This document shows, piece after piece, positions 1-9,440 of a stretch of 64,000 nt of DNA. The first letter of the stretch is position 1. Every line of letters starts with the position of its first letter. The notes under the pieces are model-generated. The model did not search any database and was not told the origin of the DNA. It saw nothing but the letters and a program-made list of their open reading frames with translations. The translations under genes were made by a program, and so were the position numbers. The DNA is from Aquimarina latercula DSM 2041 (GTDB taxonomy: Bacteria > Bacteroidota > Bacteroidia > Flavobacteriales > Flavobacteriaceae), in assembly GCF_000430645.1 (NCBI RefSeq), contig NZ_AUMK01000014.1, positions 117,875 through 181,874 of the forward strand, read 5' to 3'.

Positions 1-681
1 TGCTATAATTCCAGACTGATCATGAAAATGTATTCTTGCTCCTGCATCAATAGTTAAGGTTCGATCTGGAGGTATGGCCGCGAAACCATAAATTACATAA
101 GGCTTTTCGTTAGTAAAATTTAATTGATCATCTTCTAGAAAAAAGCCTTCTATCCTTATTTCTTCCATATTATCATCTTCTCCTAAAAGCAATGTCTCTA
201 CAATACCGTTTTCATCTCTAGAGGGAAATAAGAATACAGCGTCTTTAACTAAAGTAACTAGATCTACGTCTTGTTGACTTCCATTAGGGTCAAAAAGAAT
301 ACGATCTGTATATATAAACTCTAAATCCCCTGTCTGTTGTGTTATATCCGTTGTGGTTTCTACAAAAACAAAAATACTGTCCTTAGCTAAAACCTGAATA
401 TCTTCAAAAGATTTACCAGGAATTCCATCTACATTTAATCTATAATTAGAAGTTTCTCCTCGTTCTAAAGCAATGTTAGGAATTGTAAAATCATCATTAG
501 TTCTATTATACACTTTAAAACTATACGTACTAGATCCAATATTAGTGAAAATAGTATCTAGAAATAGAGTATCTGTAGAGAATTGGAGATTTCCGGTACT
601 TGGTCCAGATTCAAAATCTTTACGACAAGAACTCCACAAAACTATAATAGCAAGAAGAAAAAGAGATGATAAGTAGCGCAT
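1..681 (-). CDS. Surface lipoprotein, N-terminal part (runs off left edge)
   Basis: An open frame of 227 codons runs from an ATG at 681 to the window edge without a stop, so the 3' end lies outside. The N-terminus is a lipoprotein signal: MRY, a hydrophobic stretch, then WSSC with Cys19 as the lipid-attachment residue. The following sequence is rich in beta-type patterns (FLDTIFTNIGSSTYSFKVYN) and ends in a GARIHFHDQSG-like stretch. This resembles conserved Bacteroidota lipoproteins that continue into a right-handed parallel beta-helix; that assignment is from memory of the family, not shown here. It diverges from lpdA. The function is unknown; an extracytoplasmic location is likely. Confidence 0.75.
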   Translation of the reverse strand, partial: MRYLSSLFLLAIIVLWSSCRKDFESGPSTGNLQFSTDTLFLDTIFTNIGSSTYSFKVYNRTNDDFTIPNIALERGETSNYRLNVDGIPGKSFEDIQVLAKDSIFVFVETTTDITQQTGDLEFIYTDRILFDPNGSQQDVDLVTLVKDAVFLFPSRDENGIVETLLLGEDDNMEEIRIEGFFLEDDQLNFTNEKPYVIYGFAAIPPDRTLTIDAGARIHFHDQSGIIA

Positions 682-854
682 TATTTAATAGCTGTTTTTT
701 ATTAAAATTTGATTGACAAACCTACTCAGAGAAATTACTAATTTCTAATAAGTTTATCAATGGACTAAATGTATAACTTTTTAATCACTACTAATATTGC
801 TTTTTTAATAAAAATTTGACAAGATCTTCGCTTCTGTAAGAAGCAAAACATTTG

Positions 855-862
855 TACATTTG
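855..862 (+). promoter_or_regulatory. Probable -7 box of the lpdA promoter
   Basis: TACATTTG matches the Bacteroidota -7 consensus TAnnTTTG and lies 36 bases before the lpdA start codon. I see no TTG at the usual 17-23 bases upstream, so the -33 box is weak or absent. Confidence 0.45.
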
Positions 863-898
863 TTATTCGAATTTAATATGCCAACATAAAAATCTCTT

Positions 899-2305
899 AT
901 GAGTACATATGATGTAGCCGTAATTGGCTCTGGACCTGGTGGGTATGTTGCAGCTATCCGTTGCGCACAACTAGGAATGAAAACTGCGATAATCGAAAAA
1001 TATTCAACACTTGGTGGAACTTGCCTTAATGTAGGATGTATTCCTAGTAAAGCGTTACTAGATTCTTCTCATCATTATGAGCATGCGGTAAAGCACTTTG
1101 CTGATCATGGAATCGAAATTCCGGGTGATGTAAAGATCAATCTAGAAAAAATGATTGCTCGTAAGCAAGCTGTAGTTGATCAAACCACAGGTGGAGTTGA
1201 TTTCTTAATGAAAAAAAATAAGATTGATAGGTATGAAGGTGTTGGATCTTTTAAGGACGCTACACACGTAAATATTACGAAATCTGATAATTCTGTAGAA
1301 ACAATTGAAGCTAAGAATATAATCATAGCTACTGGTTCTAAACCATCTTCTTTACCTTTTATCAAGTTAGATAAGAAACGAGTGATCACTTCTACAGAGG
1401 CTTTAAAGCTTAAAGAAGTACCTAAACATATGGTTATTATCGGTGGAGGTGTAATCGGATTGGAGTTGGGACAAGTATATCGTCGTTTAGGAGCTGAGGT
1501 TTCTGTTGTAGAATATATGGATAGAATTATCCCTGGAATGGATAAAGCATTATCCAGAGAACTACAAAAGGTAATGAAAAAACAAGGAGTGAAGTTTTAT
1601 ACATCGCATAAGGTTACTGGAGTAAAGGCTACAGCAAAACAAGTAACGATTACTGCTGATGATAAAAAAGGAAATCCTGTAGAGTTTAAAGGTGATTATT
1701 GTTTGGTCTCTGTTGGTAGAAAACCATATACCGATGGATTAAATACTGAAGCTGCAGGAGTAAAGTTAACGGATAGAGGACAGGTAGAAGTAAATGATCA
1801 TTTACAGACTTCTGTAAGTAATATCTATGCCATTGGTGATGTAATAAAAGGAGCAATGTTAGCTCATAAGGCAGAAGAAGAAGGAGTTTTTGTTGCAGAA
1901 ATATTAGCTGGACAAAAACCACATATTGATTATAACTTGATTCCAGGAGTAGTATATACTTGGCCAGAGGTTGCTGCAGTTGGTAAAACTGAAGAAGAAC
2001 TTAAAGAAGCTGGAATTAAGTATAAATCTGGACAATTCCCGTTTAGAGCGTTAGGTAGATCAAGAGCAAGTGCAGACTTAGATGGGTTTGTGAAAATTCT
2101 TGCGGACGAGACAACAGATGAGGTATTAGGTGTACATATGGTTGGCGCACGTTGTGCTGATTTAATTGCCGAAGCTGTCACAGCTATGGAGTTTAGAGCA
2201 TCTGCAGAAGATATTAGTAGAATGTCTCACGCGCACCCTACCTTTACAGAAGCTATTAAAGAGGCGGCTTTAGCTGCAACAGATAATAGAGCATTGCATG
2301 TTTAA
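899..2305 (+). CDS. lpdA: Dihydrolipoyl dehydrogenase (E3)
   Basis: This FAD enzyme reoxidises dihydrolipoyl groups with NAD+ in 2-oxoacid dehydrogenase complexes and the glycine cleavage system, in the cytoplasm. The 468 residues match the family length. Visible are the FAD-binding GSGPGG (10-15), the redox disulfide motif GGTCLNVGC with Cys42 and Cys47, a central NAD-binding GGGVIGLELG, the second FAD motif ending in AIGD, and the C-terminal HPTFTE with His446 and Glu451 as the catalytic dyad. It is a single gene with no E1 or E2 gene beside it. A hairpin follows 29 bases after the stop. Confidence 0.95.
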   Translation: MSTYDVAVIGSGPGGYVAAIRCAQLGMKTAIIEKYSTLGGTCLNVGCIPSKALLDSSHHYEHAVKHFADHGIEIPGDVKINLEKMIARKQAVVDQTTGGVDFLMKKNKIDRYEGVGSFKDATHVNITKSDNSVETIEAKNIIIATGSKPSSLPFIKLDKKRVITSTEALKLKEVPKHMVIIGGGVIGLELGQVYRRLGAEVSVVEYMDRIIPGMDKALSRELQKVMKKQGVKFYTSHKVTGVKATAKQVTITADDKKGNPVEFKGDYCLVSVGRKPYTDGLNTEAAGVKLTDRGQVEVNDHLQTSVSNIYAIGDVIKGAMLAHKAEEEGVFVAEILAGQKPHIDYNLIPGVVYTWPEVAAVGKTEEELKEAGIKYKSGQFPFRALGRSRASADLDGFVKILADETTDEVLGVHMVGARCADLIAEAVTAMEFRASAEDISRMSHAHPTFTEAIKEAALAATDNRALHV

Positions 2306-2333
2306 AAGGAGCTTTTTTTAAATCTTATATATC

Positions 2334-2364
2334 ATCCCACTTTTAATTTGAAGTGGGATTTTTT
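2334..2364 (+). terminator. Terminator of lpdA
   Basis: Inverted repeat ATCCCACTT (2334-2342) / AAGTGGGAT (2351-2359) followed by a T run. It separates lpdA from the convergent LytTR regulator gene. Confidence 0.75.
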
Positions 2365-3073
2365 ATATATTTTCTAATCTATTTAGAACTTCAGTTTTAT
2401 AGTTTCGACTAATAGGAATTGATTTGTTATTAAGAACTAATTCTTCATTAGAGAAAGAATCTATTTTTTTAATGGAAATAATAAATGATCTGTGGGTTCG
2501 CATGAATTGTTTTACGGGCAGTTTAGCCTCTATGTTACTAATAGTTTCTCTGGTAACAATAGTTGCATTATCGCAATGAATTTTTAGATAATCATTATAA
2601 CTTTCTATATAAATAATCTCTGAGAAATCTATTTTTTTCATTCTTCGGTCCGATCTTACAAAAATGAAATCGTTTACTACTGTTTCTTGAGTTTTTGTGG
2701 AGGATACTTTATGATGAGTTTCAAAATAATTATTTACTGCATTTAATAATCGTTCGAAAGAAATTGGTTTTAGTAAATAATCTACTGCGTGTAAATCAAA
2801 ACCTTCTATGGCATATTCTCTATAAGCAGTAGTAAAAATAATCTTAATTTCTTTATTGATAGATTTGGCAAATGAAATTCCGGATATTTCAGGCATATTA
2901 ATATCCAAAAAAATAAGATCTACTTGTTTCGAATTAATGTGATTAAATGCTTCTAAAGCGCTATTGCATATGGCAACAACTTCTAAACGATCGATTTTTG
3001 CTATATGACTTGCAATAATATCTCGAGCAGTAGGTTCATCATCTACTATGATGCATGATATTTTAGAACTCAT
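2363..3073 (-). CDS. LytTR-family response regulator
   Basis: Cytoplasmic DNA-binding response regulator of 236 residues. A receiver domain fills about residues 5-120, with the acidic pair Asp11/Asp12, phospho-acceptor Asp57 (in LIFLDINMP) and conserved Lys102 (LLKPI). A LytTR DNA-binding domain follows at about 135-236, with the typical FMRTHRSFII stretch. It overlaps the 3' end of the upstream histidine kinase gene by 11 bases, so the two are co-transcribed and probably coupled in translation. Target genes cannot be read from the sequence. Confidence 0.9.
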   Translation of the reverse strand: MSSKISCIIVDDEPTARDIIASHIAKIDRLEVVAICNSALEAFNHINSKQVDLIFLDINMPEISGISFAKSINKEIKIIFTTAYREYAIEGFDLHAVDYLLKPISFERLLNAVNNYFETHHKVSSTKTQETVVNDFIFVRSDRRMKKIDFSEIIYIESYNDYLKIHCDNATIVTRETISNIEAKLPVKQFMRTHRSFIISIKKIDSFSNEELVLNNKSIPISRNYKTEVLNRLENI

Positions 3074-4139
3074 TAGTAGGTGCTTTTAAGTTTTTTAATA
3101 TTAATTGTACAGTATACCAGTTCTGATTTTCTAAAACGGTAAGTTCATGATTATCCCGATATACTAATGATAATCGTTTTTTTATATTATTTAACCCAAT
3201 TCCTTTTTTACTTTTTTCTGTAAAAGAGTGAATAGAATTTTTTATTGAAAAATGAATTTCATTATCGATATATTTTAAATGGATATAGATAGATAATTTT
3301 TGATCTACAATTTGACCGTGCTTAAAACTGTTTTCTACAAATGGGATTAATAGCATTGGAGCTATTTGTATAGTGTTTTTTATGTTTTCTACCTGTAAAG
3401 AAATGTCTAGAACATCACTAAATCGCATTTTTTCTAAGGCTACATAGTCTTCAATATGATTTATTTCTTCTTGTAATGAAACCAAAGGTTTGTCGGATTG
3501 ATACAATAAATAATCTAATAAATTAGATAGTTTTAGTATCATTTCTGGAGTGTCATCGGATTTCTTTAGTGCAAATCCATATAACGTATTTAAAGTGTTA
3601 AATAAGAAGTGAGGATGTATCTGCATCTTTAGATAATTCAATTCTTGCTCCTTTAGTTTTAGTTGAGCTTCTAGAATTCTGTTTTTAAGTTCTTGATTAG
3701 CTGTTCTGGACTTATAGTTATGTTGCGCTAGATTTAATGCACTTGCTATAAAAACAACAAAATAGACTGCAATAAATAGGAAAAAAGGACTTCTGGTCAT
3801 AGGTGCCATTCCTTCATATTTTAGTGATGATAAAAAAATCAATCCATAAAAAAAGGAAATTACTATAAAAAAGGTAGAAATGATAATTGTATAAATACAA
3901 TAAATTATAAATAGAATATATTTTTCATTAATTAAATATTTAGGTATTAAGATGTCTGTTACAGCATATGTAGTTCCTATTGTTACTGGCATTAGAAATA
4001 GAGAAAAGGAGAAAACATAACTGATATCATCAGTGTTGTAACCAAAAAAATAGGTATAGGAAAACAATACTACCACCCAGAAAATAACGTGTAGTAATAT
4101 GGAAGCAATTTTTTTAAGAATTGTATCTTTAGAGATCAT
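3063..4139 (-). CDS. LytS-type sensor histidine kinase
   Basis: Membrane-bound histidine kinase of the His_kinase (PF06580) type, partner of the overlapping LytTR regulator. Four hydrophobic segments fill roughly the first 140 residues. A short coiled coil follows, then HPHFLFNTLNTLYGF with the presumed phospho-acceptor His at about residue 177, and an ATPase domain with PFVENSFKHG and GIGLNNIKKRL. I chose the ATG at 4139 (358 residues); the longer frame begins with TTG at 4151. There is no large periplasmic sensor domain, so the signal is probably sensed in or near the membrane. Confidence 0.88.
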   Translation of the reverse strand: MISKDTILKKIASILLHVIFWVVVLFSYTYFFGYNTDDISYVFSFSLFLMPVTIGTTYAVTDILIPKYLINEKYILFIIYCIYTIIISTFFIVISFFYGLIFLSSLKYEGMAPMTRSPFFLFIAVYFVVFIASALNLAQHNYKSRTANQELKNRILEAQLKLKEQELNYLKMQIHPHFLFNTLNTLYGFALKKSDDTPEMILKLSNLLDYLLYQSDKPLVSLQEEINHIEDYVALEKMRFSDVLDISLQVENIKNTIQIAPMLLIPFVENSFKHGQIVDQKLSIYIHLKYIDNEIHFSIKNSIHSFTEKSKKGIGLNNIKKRLSLVYRDNHELTVLENQNWYTVQLILKNLKAPTNEF

Positions 4140-4355
4140 ATTGGAGTACAATATCAGTATTTTTTACTTTTCATAATGTATTTTTGGGCGAATAACCATT
4201 TTAATGACCGTTATAGCATAATAAAAATGGATGTTTCTCTAGTAAGTATTGATTATGTTAAAAACACAACAAATTTGGTAAACAAGCGCAAAAAAAATAT
4301 TTCAGAGAATTTAGATACTAGTTTTGAGTATGTTTAATTTAAAAAAATATACACG

Positions 4356-4772
4356 ATGATATCATTATCCATTATTCAATCACAAAATCCAATTCTTTTT
4401 TTTCAATTTTTCCAACGTTTAGAGGAAGGAGGGATGTTTTTTATGTTTCCTATTCTAATCATGTTATTACTAGTGTTTTTTTTAATTGTTAAAGCAATCA
4501 TTTCGATTCGTAAAAATCATGTAGGACTTAATAAGAATATTCAATTACTAAATTCGATTGGTCTTTTTTCTGTAGTATGGGGTATGCTTGGACAACTTAT
4601 CGGTATTGTTGGTATGTTTGACAAAATGGAGGCAATTAGTGAAATATCTTCTGATGTTTTTGCAGGAGGATTAAAAGTATCCGCACTTCCTCCAATTTTT
4701 GGTTTTTGTGTATTTATAATTTCTAGAGCGGCTTCTATAGTATTTACTTGGATTAGTAAAGAATCCGAATAA
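4356..4772 (+). CDS. Small MotA/TolQ/ExbB-like membrane protein
   Basis: A 138-residue protein with about three transmembrane helices (near 28-50, 64-86 and 108-130). The segment GLFSVVWGMLGQLIGIVGMF followed by GGLKVSAL resembles the conserved pore helices of the MotA/TolQ/ExbB proton-channel family, but the protein is shorter than ExbB and has no ExbD-like partner beside it. It may be a degenerate channel-type protein with its own role. The resemblance is moderate; inner membrane location is likely. Confidence 0.6.
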   Translation: MISLSIIQSQNPILFFQFFQRLEEGGMFFMFPILIMLLLVFFLIVKAIISIRKNHVGLNKNIQLLNSIGLFSVVWGMLGQLIGIVGMFDKMEAISEISSDVFAGGLKVSALPPIFGFCVFIISRAASIVFTWISKESE

Positions 4773-4923
4773 ATAACAGTAACCTTACCTACCAAAAATA
4801 GTATAACCTCACTAGGTTATCAATATCAAAAACACTTAATAAACATGATGTTATTATAGATCAAAATGTTTTTTGATCAGGTATTAACGTGTGTTATTTT
4901 TCAAACAAATAAATAAGATAGAT

Positions 4924-6249
4924 ATGATTAGAAAAGTAATAATAACAGTTCTTTTGATAAACATTGTGACCATACAGGCACAAACATTTAATAAATCTAC
5001 ATTAGACAGTTTTTTTGAATTATTGGATGCTAATGATAAAGGTATGGGAAGCATTTCTATTTATAGACAAGGAAAAGAAATCTATAAAAATTCCATTGGT
5101 TATCTTGATTTAGCACATAAAACAAAGGCAAATTCTGAGACGATATATAGAATTGGGTCTATTACAAAAACTTTTACAGCAACAATAATCATGCAATTAA
5201 TAGAAGATAATAAGTTGGATTTAGAAACCTTATTAAGTGATTATTTCCCAAAAGTTTCTAATGCTGATAAAATAACAATTGGACATATGTTGCGTCATCG
5301 TAGCGGTTTATTTAATTTAACAGAGGATGAAGATTTTATGAAATGGATGATTGTACCTAATACTAGAAAACAGATGATAGATAGATTGTTGAAAAAAGAA
5401 GGGAGTTTTGAACCTGGAGAAAAGACAGCATATTCTAACACGAATTATTTGTTACTCTCGTACATCGCCGAAGAAATTGAAGGTAAAACATATTCAGAAA
5501 TTTTGCAGTCGAGAATAATACACCCTTTAGGTCTAAAAAGAACTGCTTACGGAAAAAATATTGATACAAGTAACAATGAAGCTCTTTCTTATGTTAAGAA
5601 TGATAATAAGTGGGTTAAAATAGAAAAGCATACTGATATGAGCGTGCCGATAGGAGCTGGAGCAATAGTATCTACACCAACAGAGGTTAATATTTTTTAC
5701 AATAGTTTATTTTCTGGGAAACTAGTATCAAATGCCTCTTTAGAAATTATGATGGATACATCTACAGGAATGGGAATCGGTCTAGGAGGAGAGACCTTTT
5801 TTGGAAAACAAGCCTATGGTCATAATGGAGGTATTGATGGTTTCCAATCCCTTACAATGTACCTGCCAGAGGAAAAAATAGTGGTTTCTTATATAGGTAA
5901 TGGAGTAGTAATGTCACCAAATAATTGTATTGTAAATGTATTAAAAAGCTATTATGATCAGGATTATAAACTTCCAGTGTTTAATGCACCATTAGAGTTT
6001 GCTACAGAAGAATTGGATGTTTTTTTAGGGGTTTATATTAGCAAGTCCTTCCCTTTTCAAATTACTTTTACAAAAGAAAATACAACGTTGATTGCCAGTG
6101 CTAAAGATGGTCCTACATTTCCATTAGTTGGATATCAGAAGAATGGATTTAAATCAGATAGAGCAGGAGCGACTATTAACTTTAATACAGATGAAAGTAC
6201 AATGGTACTAGAGTTAAATGGAAATAAAGTATCTTTTAAAAGAAAATAA
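4924..6249 (+). CDS. Secreted serine hydrolase, beta-lactamase/PBP4* family
   Basis: Exported class-C-like serine hydrolase (beta-lactamase-related family, PF00144). From the ATG at 4924 the protein has 441 residues and a clean signal peptide ending in QAQ; the open frame extends upstream to a GTG at 4891 but that extension would spoil the signal peptide. Active-site motifs are Ser79-Ile-Thr-Lys82 (SxxK), Tyr169-Ser-Asn171 (YxN) and His299-Asn-Gly-Gly302 (HxG). A C-terminal beta-rich domain of about 100 residues follows. Such proteins are usually peptidases or esterases acting on peptides or cell-wall fragments rather than true beta-lactamases; the substrate is unknown. Confidence 0.85.
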   Translation: MIRKVIITVLLINIVTIQAQTFNKSTLDSFFELLDANDKGMGSISIYRQGKEIYKNSIGYLDLAHKTKANSETIYRIGSITKTFTATIIMQLIEDNKLDLETLLSDYFPKVSNADKITIGHMLRHRSGLFNLTEDEDFMKWMIVPNTRKQMIDRLLKKEGSFEPGEKTAYSNTNYLLLSYIAEEIEGKTYSEILQSRIIHPLGLKRTAYGKNIDTSNNEALSYVKNDNKWVKIEKHTDMSVPIGAGAIVSTPTEVNIFYNSLFSGKLVSNASLEIMMDTSTGMGIGLGGETFFGKQAYGHNGGIDGFQSLTMYLPEEKIVVSYIGNGVVMSPNNCIVNVLKSYYDQDYKLPVFNAPLEFATEELDVFLGVYISKSFPFQITFTKENTTLIASAKDGPTFPLVGYQKNGFKSDRAGATINFNTDESTMVLELNGNKVSFKRK

Positions 6250-6260
6250 ATAATATAAAA

Positions 6261-6303
6261 AAAACCTCTGTTTCTCTAGTTACAATAATAAACAGAGGTT
6301 TTT
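6261..6303. terminator. Bidirectional terminator
   Basis: Near-perfect inverted repeat, AAAACCTCTGTTT (6261-6273) and AAACAGAGGTTTT (6290-6302), with A and T tracts on the two sides. It serves the serine hydrolase gene and the convergent CDGSH gene. Confidence 0.85.
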
Positions 6304-6306
6304 CTA

Positions 6307-6543
6307 TTATTTATGTGATCCATCGCAATATGGTGGGTTACTAGTTAATTTACAGGTACATAAATATGCTTCCTTTGCTTCTTCCACAGTAAAAATAGTT
6401 GGAGGAGTGCCTCCAGTTGTTTTATGCGCTCCGTTACAAAAAGGTTGGTTTTCACTATGACCACAGGTACACCAGGCGTAATTTTTATTAGCTTCTAATT
6501 CACAAGGAACTGGTGAGTCACCACCTCGTATGTTATTCTCCAT
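6307..6543 (-). CDS. CDGSH-type iron-sulfur protein, two domains
   Basis: A 78-residue protein made of two CDGSH (mitoNEET-like) 2Fe-2S binding motifs. The first has Cys25, Cys27, Cys36 and His40 (FCNGAH, a variant of CDGSH); the second has Cys62, Cys64, Cys73 and His77 (YCDGSH). Each set gives the 3-Cys/1-His ligation typical of the family. It is probably a small cytoplasmic electron-transfer or cluster-transfer protein. It is monocistronic. Confidence 0.9.
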   Translation of the reverse strand: MENNIRGGDSPVPCELEANKNYAWCTCGHSENQPFCNGAHKTTGGTPPTIFTVEEAKEAYLCTCKLTSNPPYCDGSHK

Positions 6544-6711
6544 AATCTTAATTATTTTGATATTAAAATTATTAATTCCTAAATTAAGATTGATTTTAAA
6601 TTAAGAATGTTTAAATAATCTTCTTTTAATGCTGTTTTAGGAGTGTCATCAGATTATTTAAAGTATTTTTATGTAGAATTAAAGTTCTTTAGATAAAATT
6701 TTATATCAACC

Positions 6712-6878
6712 AATATAGGTTTTGCTTAATTGTGAATTAATAGGGAATCGTGTGAGAATCACGAGCTGTCGCGCAACTGTAAGTAACCATATAGTTTTTA
6801 TCAATTTATATCCACTGTTTTATTATAAAAAATGGGAAGGATGATAAAAATGTTATAAGTCAGGAGACCTGCCTATTA
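6712..6878 (+). promoter_or_regulatory. Cobalamin riboswitch aptamer upstream of metE
   Basis: The conserved core is plain: GTGAATTAATAGGGAATC, then a small hairpin (CGTG...CACG), AGCTGTCGCGCAACTGTAAG, and at the 3' side AGTCAGGAGACCTGCC. These correspond closely to the B12-box and surrounding elements of the E. coli btuB leader. The outer stem is ATAGG (about 6715-6719) with CCTAT (6872-6876). It sits in the long leader of metE, the B12-independent methionine synthase, as expected for repression when cobalamin is present. Boundaries are approximate. Confidence 0.93.
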
Positions 6879-6930
6879 TTGAATTGACTATGCTTTCGCG
6901 AATTGAAGTTTTGGTTAAGTTTGATGCACA

Positions 6931-7048
6931 CTAAAAGGGTTTTTAACTTTTTTGGTGATATAACTATATGCATTATTTTAATTCTCTTCATTTCTATAAG
7001 CACACTAATTTATACAAAGAGCTTTAAAAATTAATATTAATTTTTAAA
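6931..7048 (+). promoter_or_regulatory. Possible expression platform of the B12 riboswitch
   Basis: Two candidates lie between aptamer and metE. One is a weak hairpin ending in T6 (about 6931-6956, AAAAGGG...CTTTTTT). The other is a perfect 26-base palindrome at 7023-7048 (centre TTAATATTAA) ending 11 bases before the metE ATG, which could mask the initiation region. Which, if either, is used cannot be decided from sequence alone. Confidence 0.35.
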
Positions 7049-7059
7049 AGTTTAAAGTT

Positions 7060-9378
7060 ATGCTTACACACAATCTTGGCTATCCGCGTATTGGTAGCGA
7101 AAGGGAATTAAAAAAAGTTTCAGAACAATATTGGTCTGGAAAAACTAGTAGGAAGAATTTACTACAGGTAGGAAAAAACATCCGAAAAGAGAATTGGTTA
7201 TTACAAAAAGAAGCAGGTATAGATTTAATACCGTCTAATGATTTTTCATTTTATGATCAAGTTTTAGATATGTCATTGATGGTTGGAGCGATCCCCAAAA
7301 GATATCAGAGCCTATTAGTTAATAAGCTTAGTTATTTAGACTTGTATTTTGCAATGGCTAGAGGATATCAAAAGGATAGTTATGATATTACAGCGATGGA
7401 AATGACAAAATGGTTTGATACTAACTATCATTATATTGTTCCAGAGTTTTATAAAAATCAAGAGTTTACCTTGTCTTCTACGAAAGTAATTGATGAGTTT
7501 TATGAAGCAAAAGAAATTGGTATACAAACAAAACCAGTATTAATTGGTCCTGTGTCTTATCTGTTATTAGGAAAAGCAAAAGGAGAAAGTTTTGAAACAA
7601 TTGATCTAGTGGATAAGTTAATACCAGTATATATAGATTTAATAAAGAAATTGGTTTCTTTAGGGGTGGAATGGATACAATTCGATGAGCCTTTTTTAGC
7701 ACTTGATCTAACCAAAAAAGAGAAAGAAGTATACAAACAAGCATATCTTAAATTAAAAAGCTCTTTTCCGGATTTAAAAATAATGATAGCAACCTATTTT
7801 GAGAGTATCCAAGATAATTTAGAATTAATAGCAAATAAACTTCTTATTGATGCGATTCATATTGATTTAGTCAAGTGTCCAGAACAATTAGATAGTGTAT
7901 TGGATAGTATTCCCGAACGGATACATCTTTCATTAGGGGTTGTAGATGGAAGAAATATATGGAAAAACAATTATCAAGAGTCATTATCATATATAAATAG
8001 AGCGAAAGAAAAGAGAGAAGAAAACACTGTTTTGATAGCACCTTCTTGTTCATTACTTCATTCACCATGTGACTTAGATTTAGAAGCAAATAATGAGAAA
8101 TTATCCTTAGAGGTTAAAGACTGGTTATCTTTTGCAAAACAAAAATTAAAAGAAGTAGTTACTTTAAAGGAGATTACTCTTTTAGAAAAAGAAGATAAAG
8201 TATTTGAAGAATTAGAAAAAAACATAATTTCTCATGCGAATAGGAGTAGTTCAGAAAGAATTCATAATTCAGAGGTTGATGAAAAAGTCAAAGCAATTTC
8301 GAAGCAGGATATAGTAAGAAAAAATTCTTTTAACCTTCGTAAAGAAGTGCAACATAAAAATTTAAACCTACCTGTTTTCCCAACTACGACTATTGGATCG
8401 TTTCCACAAACAAAAAAAGTAAGAAGTTGGAGATATCAATATAAAAAAGGAAATATTTCTTTAATGCAGTACGAAGAATACATAAAAGAAGAAATCATAA
8501 AAGTAATTCGTTGGCAAGAAGAAATAGGATTGGATGTTTTAGTTCACGGGGAGTTTGAGCGTAATGATATGGTAGAATATTTTGGAGAAAAGCTAGATGG
8601 TTTTACTTTTACTAAATTCGGTTGGGTCCAGAGTTATGGATCTCGTTGTGTAAAACCTCCTATTATTTATGGTAGTGTAAAGAGACCAAATCCAATGACG
8701 ATAGATTGGACTTTATTCGCACAATCATTAACTTCAAAACCGGTAAAAGGCATGCTTACAGGGCCTGTAACTATTTTGCAATGGTCTTTTGTAAGAAATG
8801 ATCAACCTGAATCTATAACTTGTAATGAGATTGCTTTAGCGATAAGAGATGAGGTAAAGGATTTAGAAGATAATGGGATTAATATAATTCAGATTGATGA
8901 ACCAGCATTAAGAGAAGGTCTTCCTTTAAAGAGTAAATATCATAGTGATTATTTTGAATGGGCAATTCAATCATTTAAAATTGCCTCATCTATAGTATCC
9001 AATACTACACAAATACATACCCATATGTGTTATTCTGAATTTAATGATATTATTGATCAAATAGCAAATTTAGATGCAGACGTAATAACAATTGAATGCT
9101 CTAGATCTCAAATGGAGTTGTTGGATGCTTTCGCAGATTATAAATATCCTAATGAAATAGGACCAGGCGTTTATGATATTCATACGCCAAGAGTTCCTCA
9201 TAAAGATGAGATTATAGAATTAATGCATAAAGCACAAAAATACCTTCCTGTGGATCAATTATGGATCAATCCAGATTGTGGATTAAAAACCCGTGGTTGG
9301 GAAGAAACAGAAAAAGCTCTTAAAACTATGGTAGGTGCTGCTAAACAATTGAGGAAAGAAGCGTTACAAGCGGTTTAG
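7060..9378 (+). CDS. metE: Cobalamin-independent methionine synthase
   Basis: MetE transfers the methyl group of 5-methyltetrahydrofolate-triglutamate to homocysteine, in the cytoplasm. The 772 residues cover both the N-terminal and C-terminal barrels of the family (E. coli MetE has 753). The zinc site is intact: His655 and Cys657 (THMCYSEF), Glu679 (TIECSRS) and Cys740 (CGLKTR), spaced exactly as in E. coli. The N-terminus starts [15 protein letters not shown], the family signature. It is preceded by a cobalamin riboswitch and followed by a strong terminator, so it is a single B12-controlled gene. Confidence 0.96.
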   Translation: MLTHNLGYPRIGSERELKKVSEQYWSGKTSRKNLLQVGKNIRKENWLLQKEAGIDLIPSNDFSFYDQVLDMSLMVGAIPKRYQSLLVNKLSYLDLYFAMARGYQKDSYDITAMEMTKWFDTNYHYIVPEFYKNQEFTLSSTKVIDEFYEAKEIGIQTKPVLIGPVSYLLLGKAKGESFETIDLVDKLIPVYIDLIKKLVSLGVEWIQFDEPFLALDLTKKEKEVYKQAYLKLKSSFPDLKIMIATYFESIQDNLELIANKLLIDAIHIDLVKCPEQLDSVLDSIPERIHLSLGVVDGRNIWKNNYQESLSYINRAKEKREENTVLIAPSCSLLHSPCDLDLEANNEKLSLEVKDWLSFAKQKLKEVVTLKEITLLEKEDKVFEELEKNIISHANRSSSERIHNSEVDEKVKAISKQDIVRKNSFNLRKEVQHKNLNLPVFPTTTIGSFPQTKKVRSWRYQYKKGNISLMQYEEYIKEEIIKVIRWQEEIGLDVLVHGEFERNDMVEYFGEKLDGFTFTKFGWVQSYGSRCVKPPIIYGSVKRPNPMTIDWTLFAQSLTSKPVKGMLTGPVTILQWSFVRNDQPESITCNEIALAIRDEVKDLEDNGINIIQIDEPALREGLPLKSKYHSDYFEWAIQSFKIASSIVSNTTQIHTHMCYSEFNDIIDQIANLDADVITIECSRSQMELLDAFADYKYPNEIGPGVYDIHTPRVPHKDEIIELMHKAQKYLPVDQLWINPDCGLKTRGWEETEKALKTMVGAAKQLRKEALQAV

Positions 9379-9413
9379 TTCTTTTTAGTCAGAAGTAATC
9401 TTAATCAAAAAAT

Positions 9414-9440
9414 GGCCTCCTAAAAAAGGAGGCCTTGTTA
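9414..9440. terminator. Terminator of metE
   Basis: Hairpin GGCCTCCT (9414-9421) / AGGAGGCC (9427-9434), with A-rich sequence before it and TTGTTATTT after it. It lies between metE and the convergent DUF3179 gene. Confidence 0.8.

Noticed and set aside
473..676. 67-residue plus-strand frame at the left edge
   Set aside because: It is antisense to the N-terminal part of a clear lipoprotein gene on the minus strand and has no recognisable protein features.
4227..4337. 36-codon frame before the ExbB-like gene
   Set aside because: No signal, homology, hairpin or codon-pattern support; a frame of this length is expected by chance in AT-rich leader DNA.
4924..6249. True class C beta-lactamase
   Set aside because: Motifs fit the wide serine hydrolase/PBP4* family, and the C-terminal extra domain is typical of peptidase or esterase members, so antibiotic hydrolysis is not claimed.
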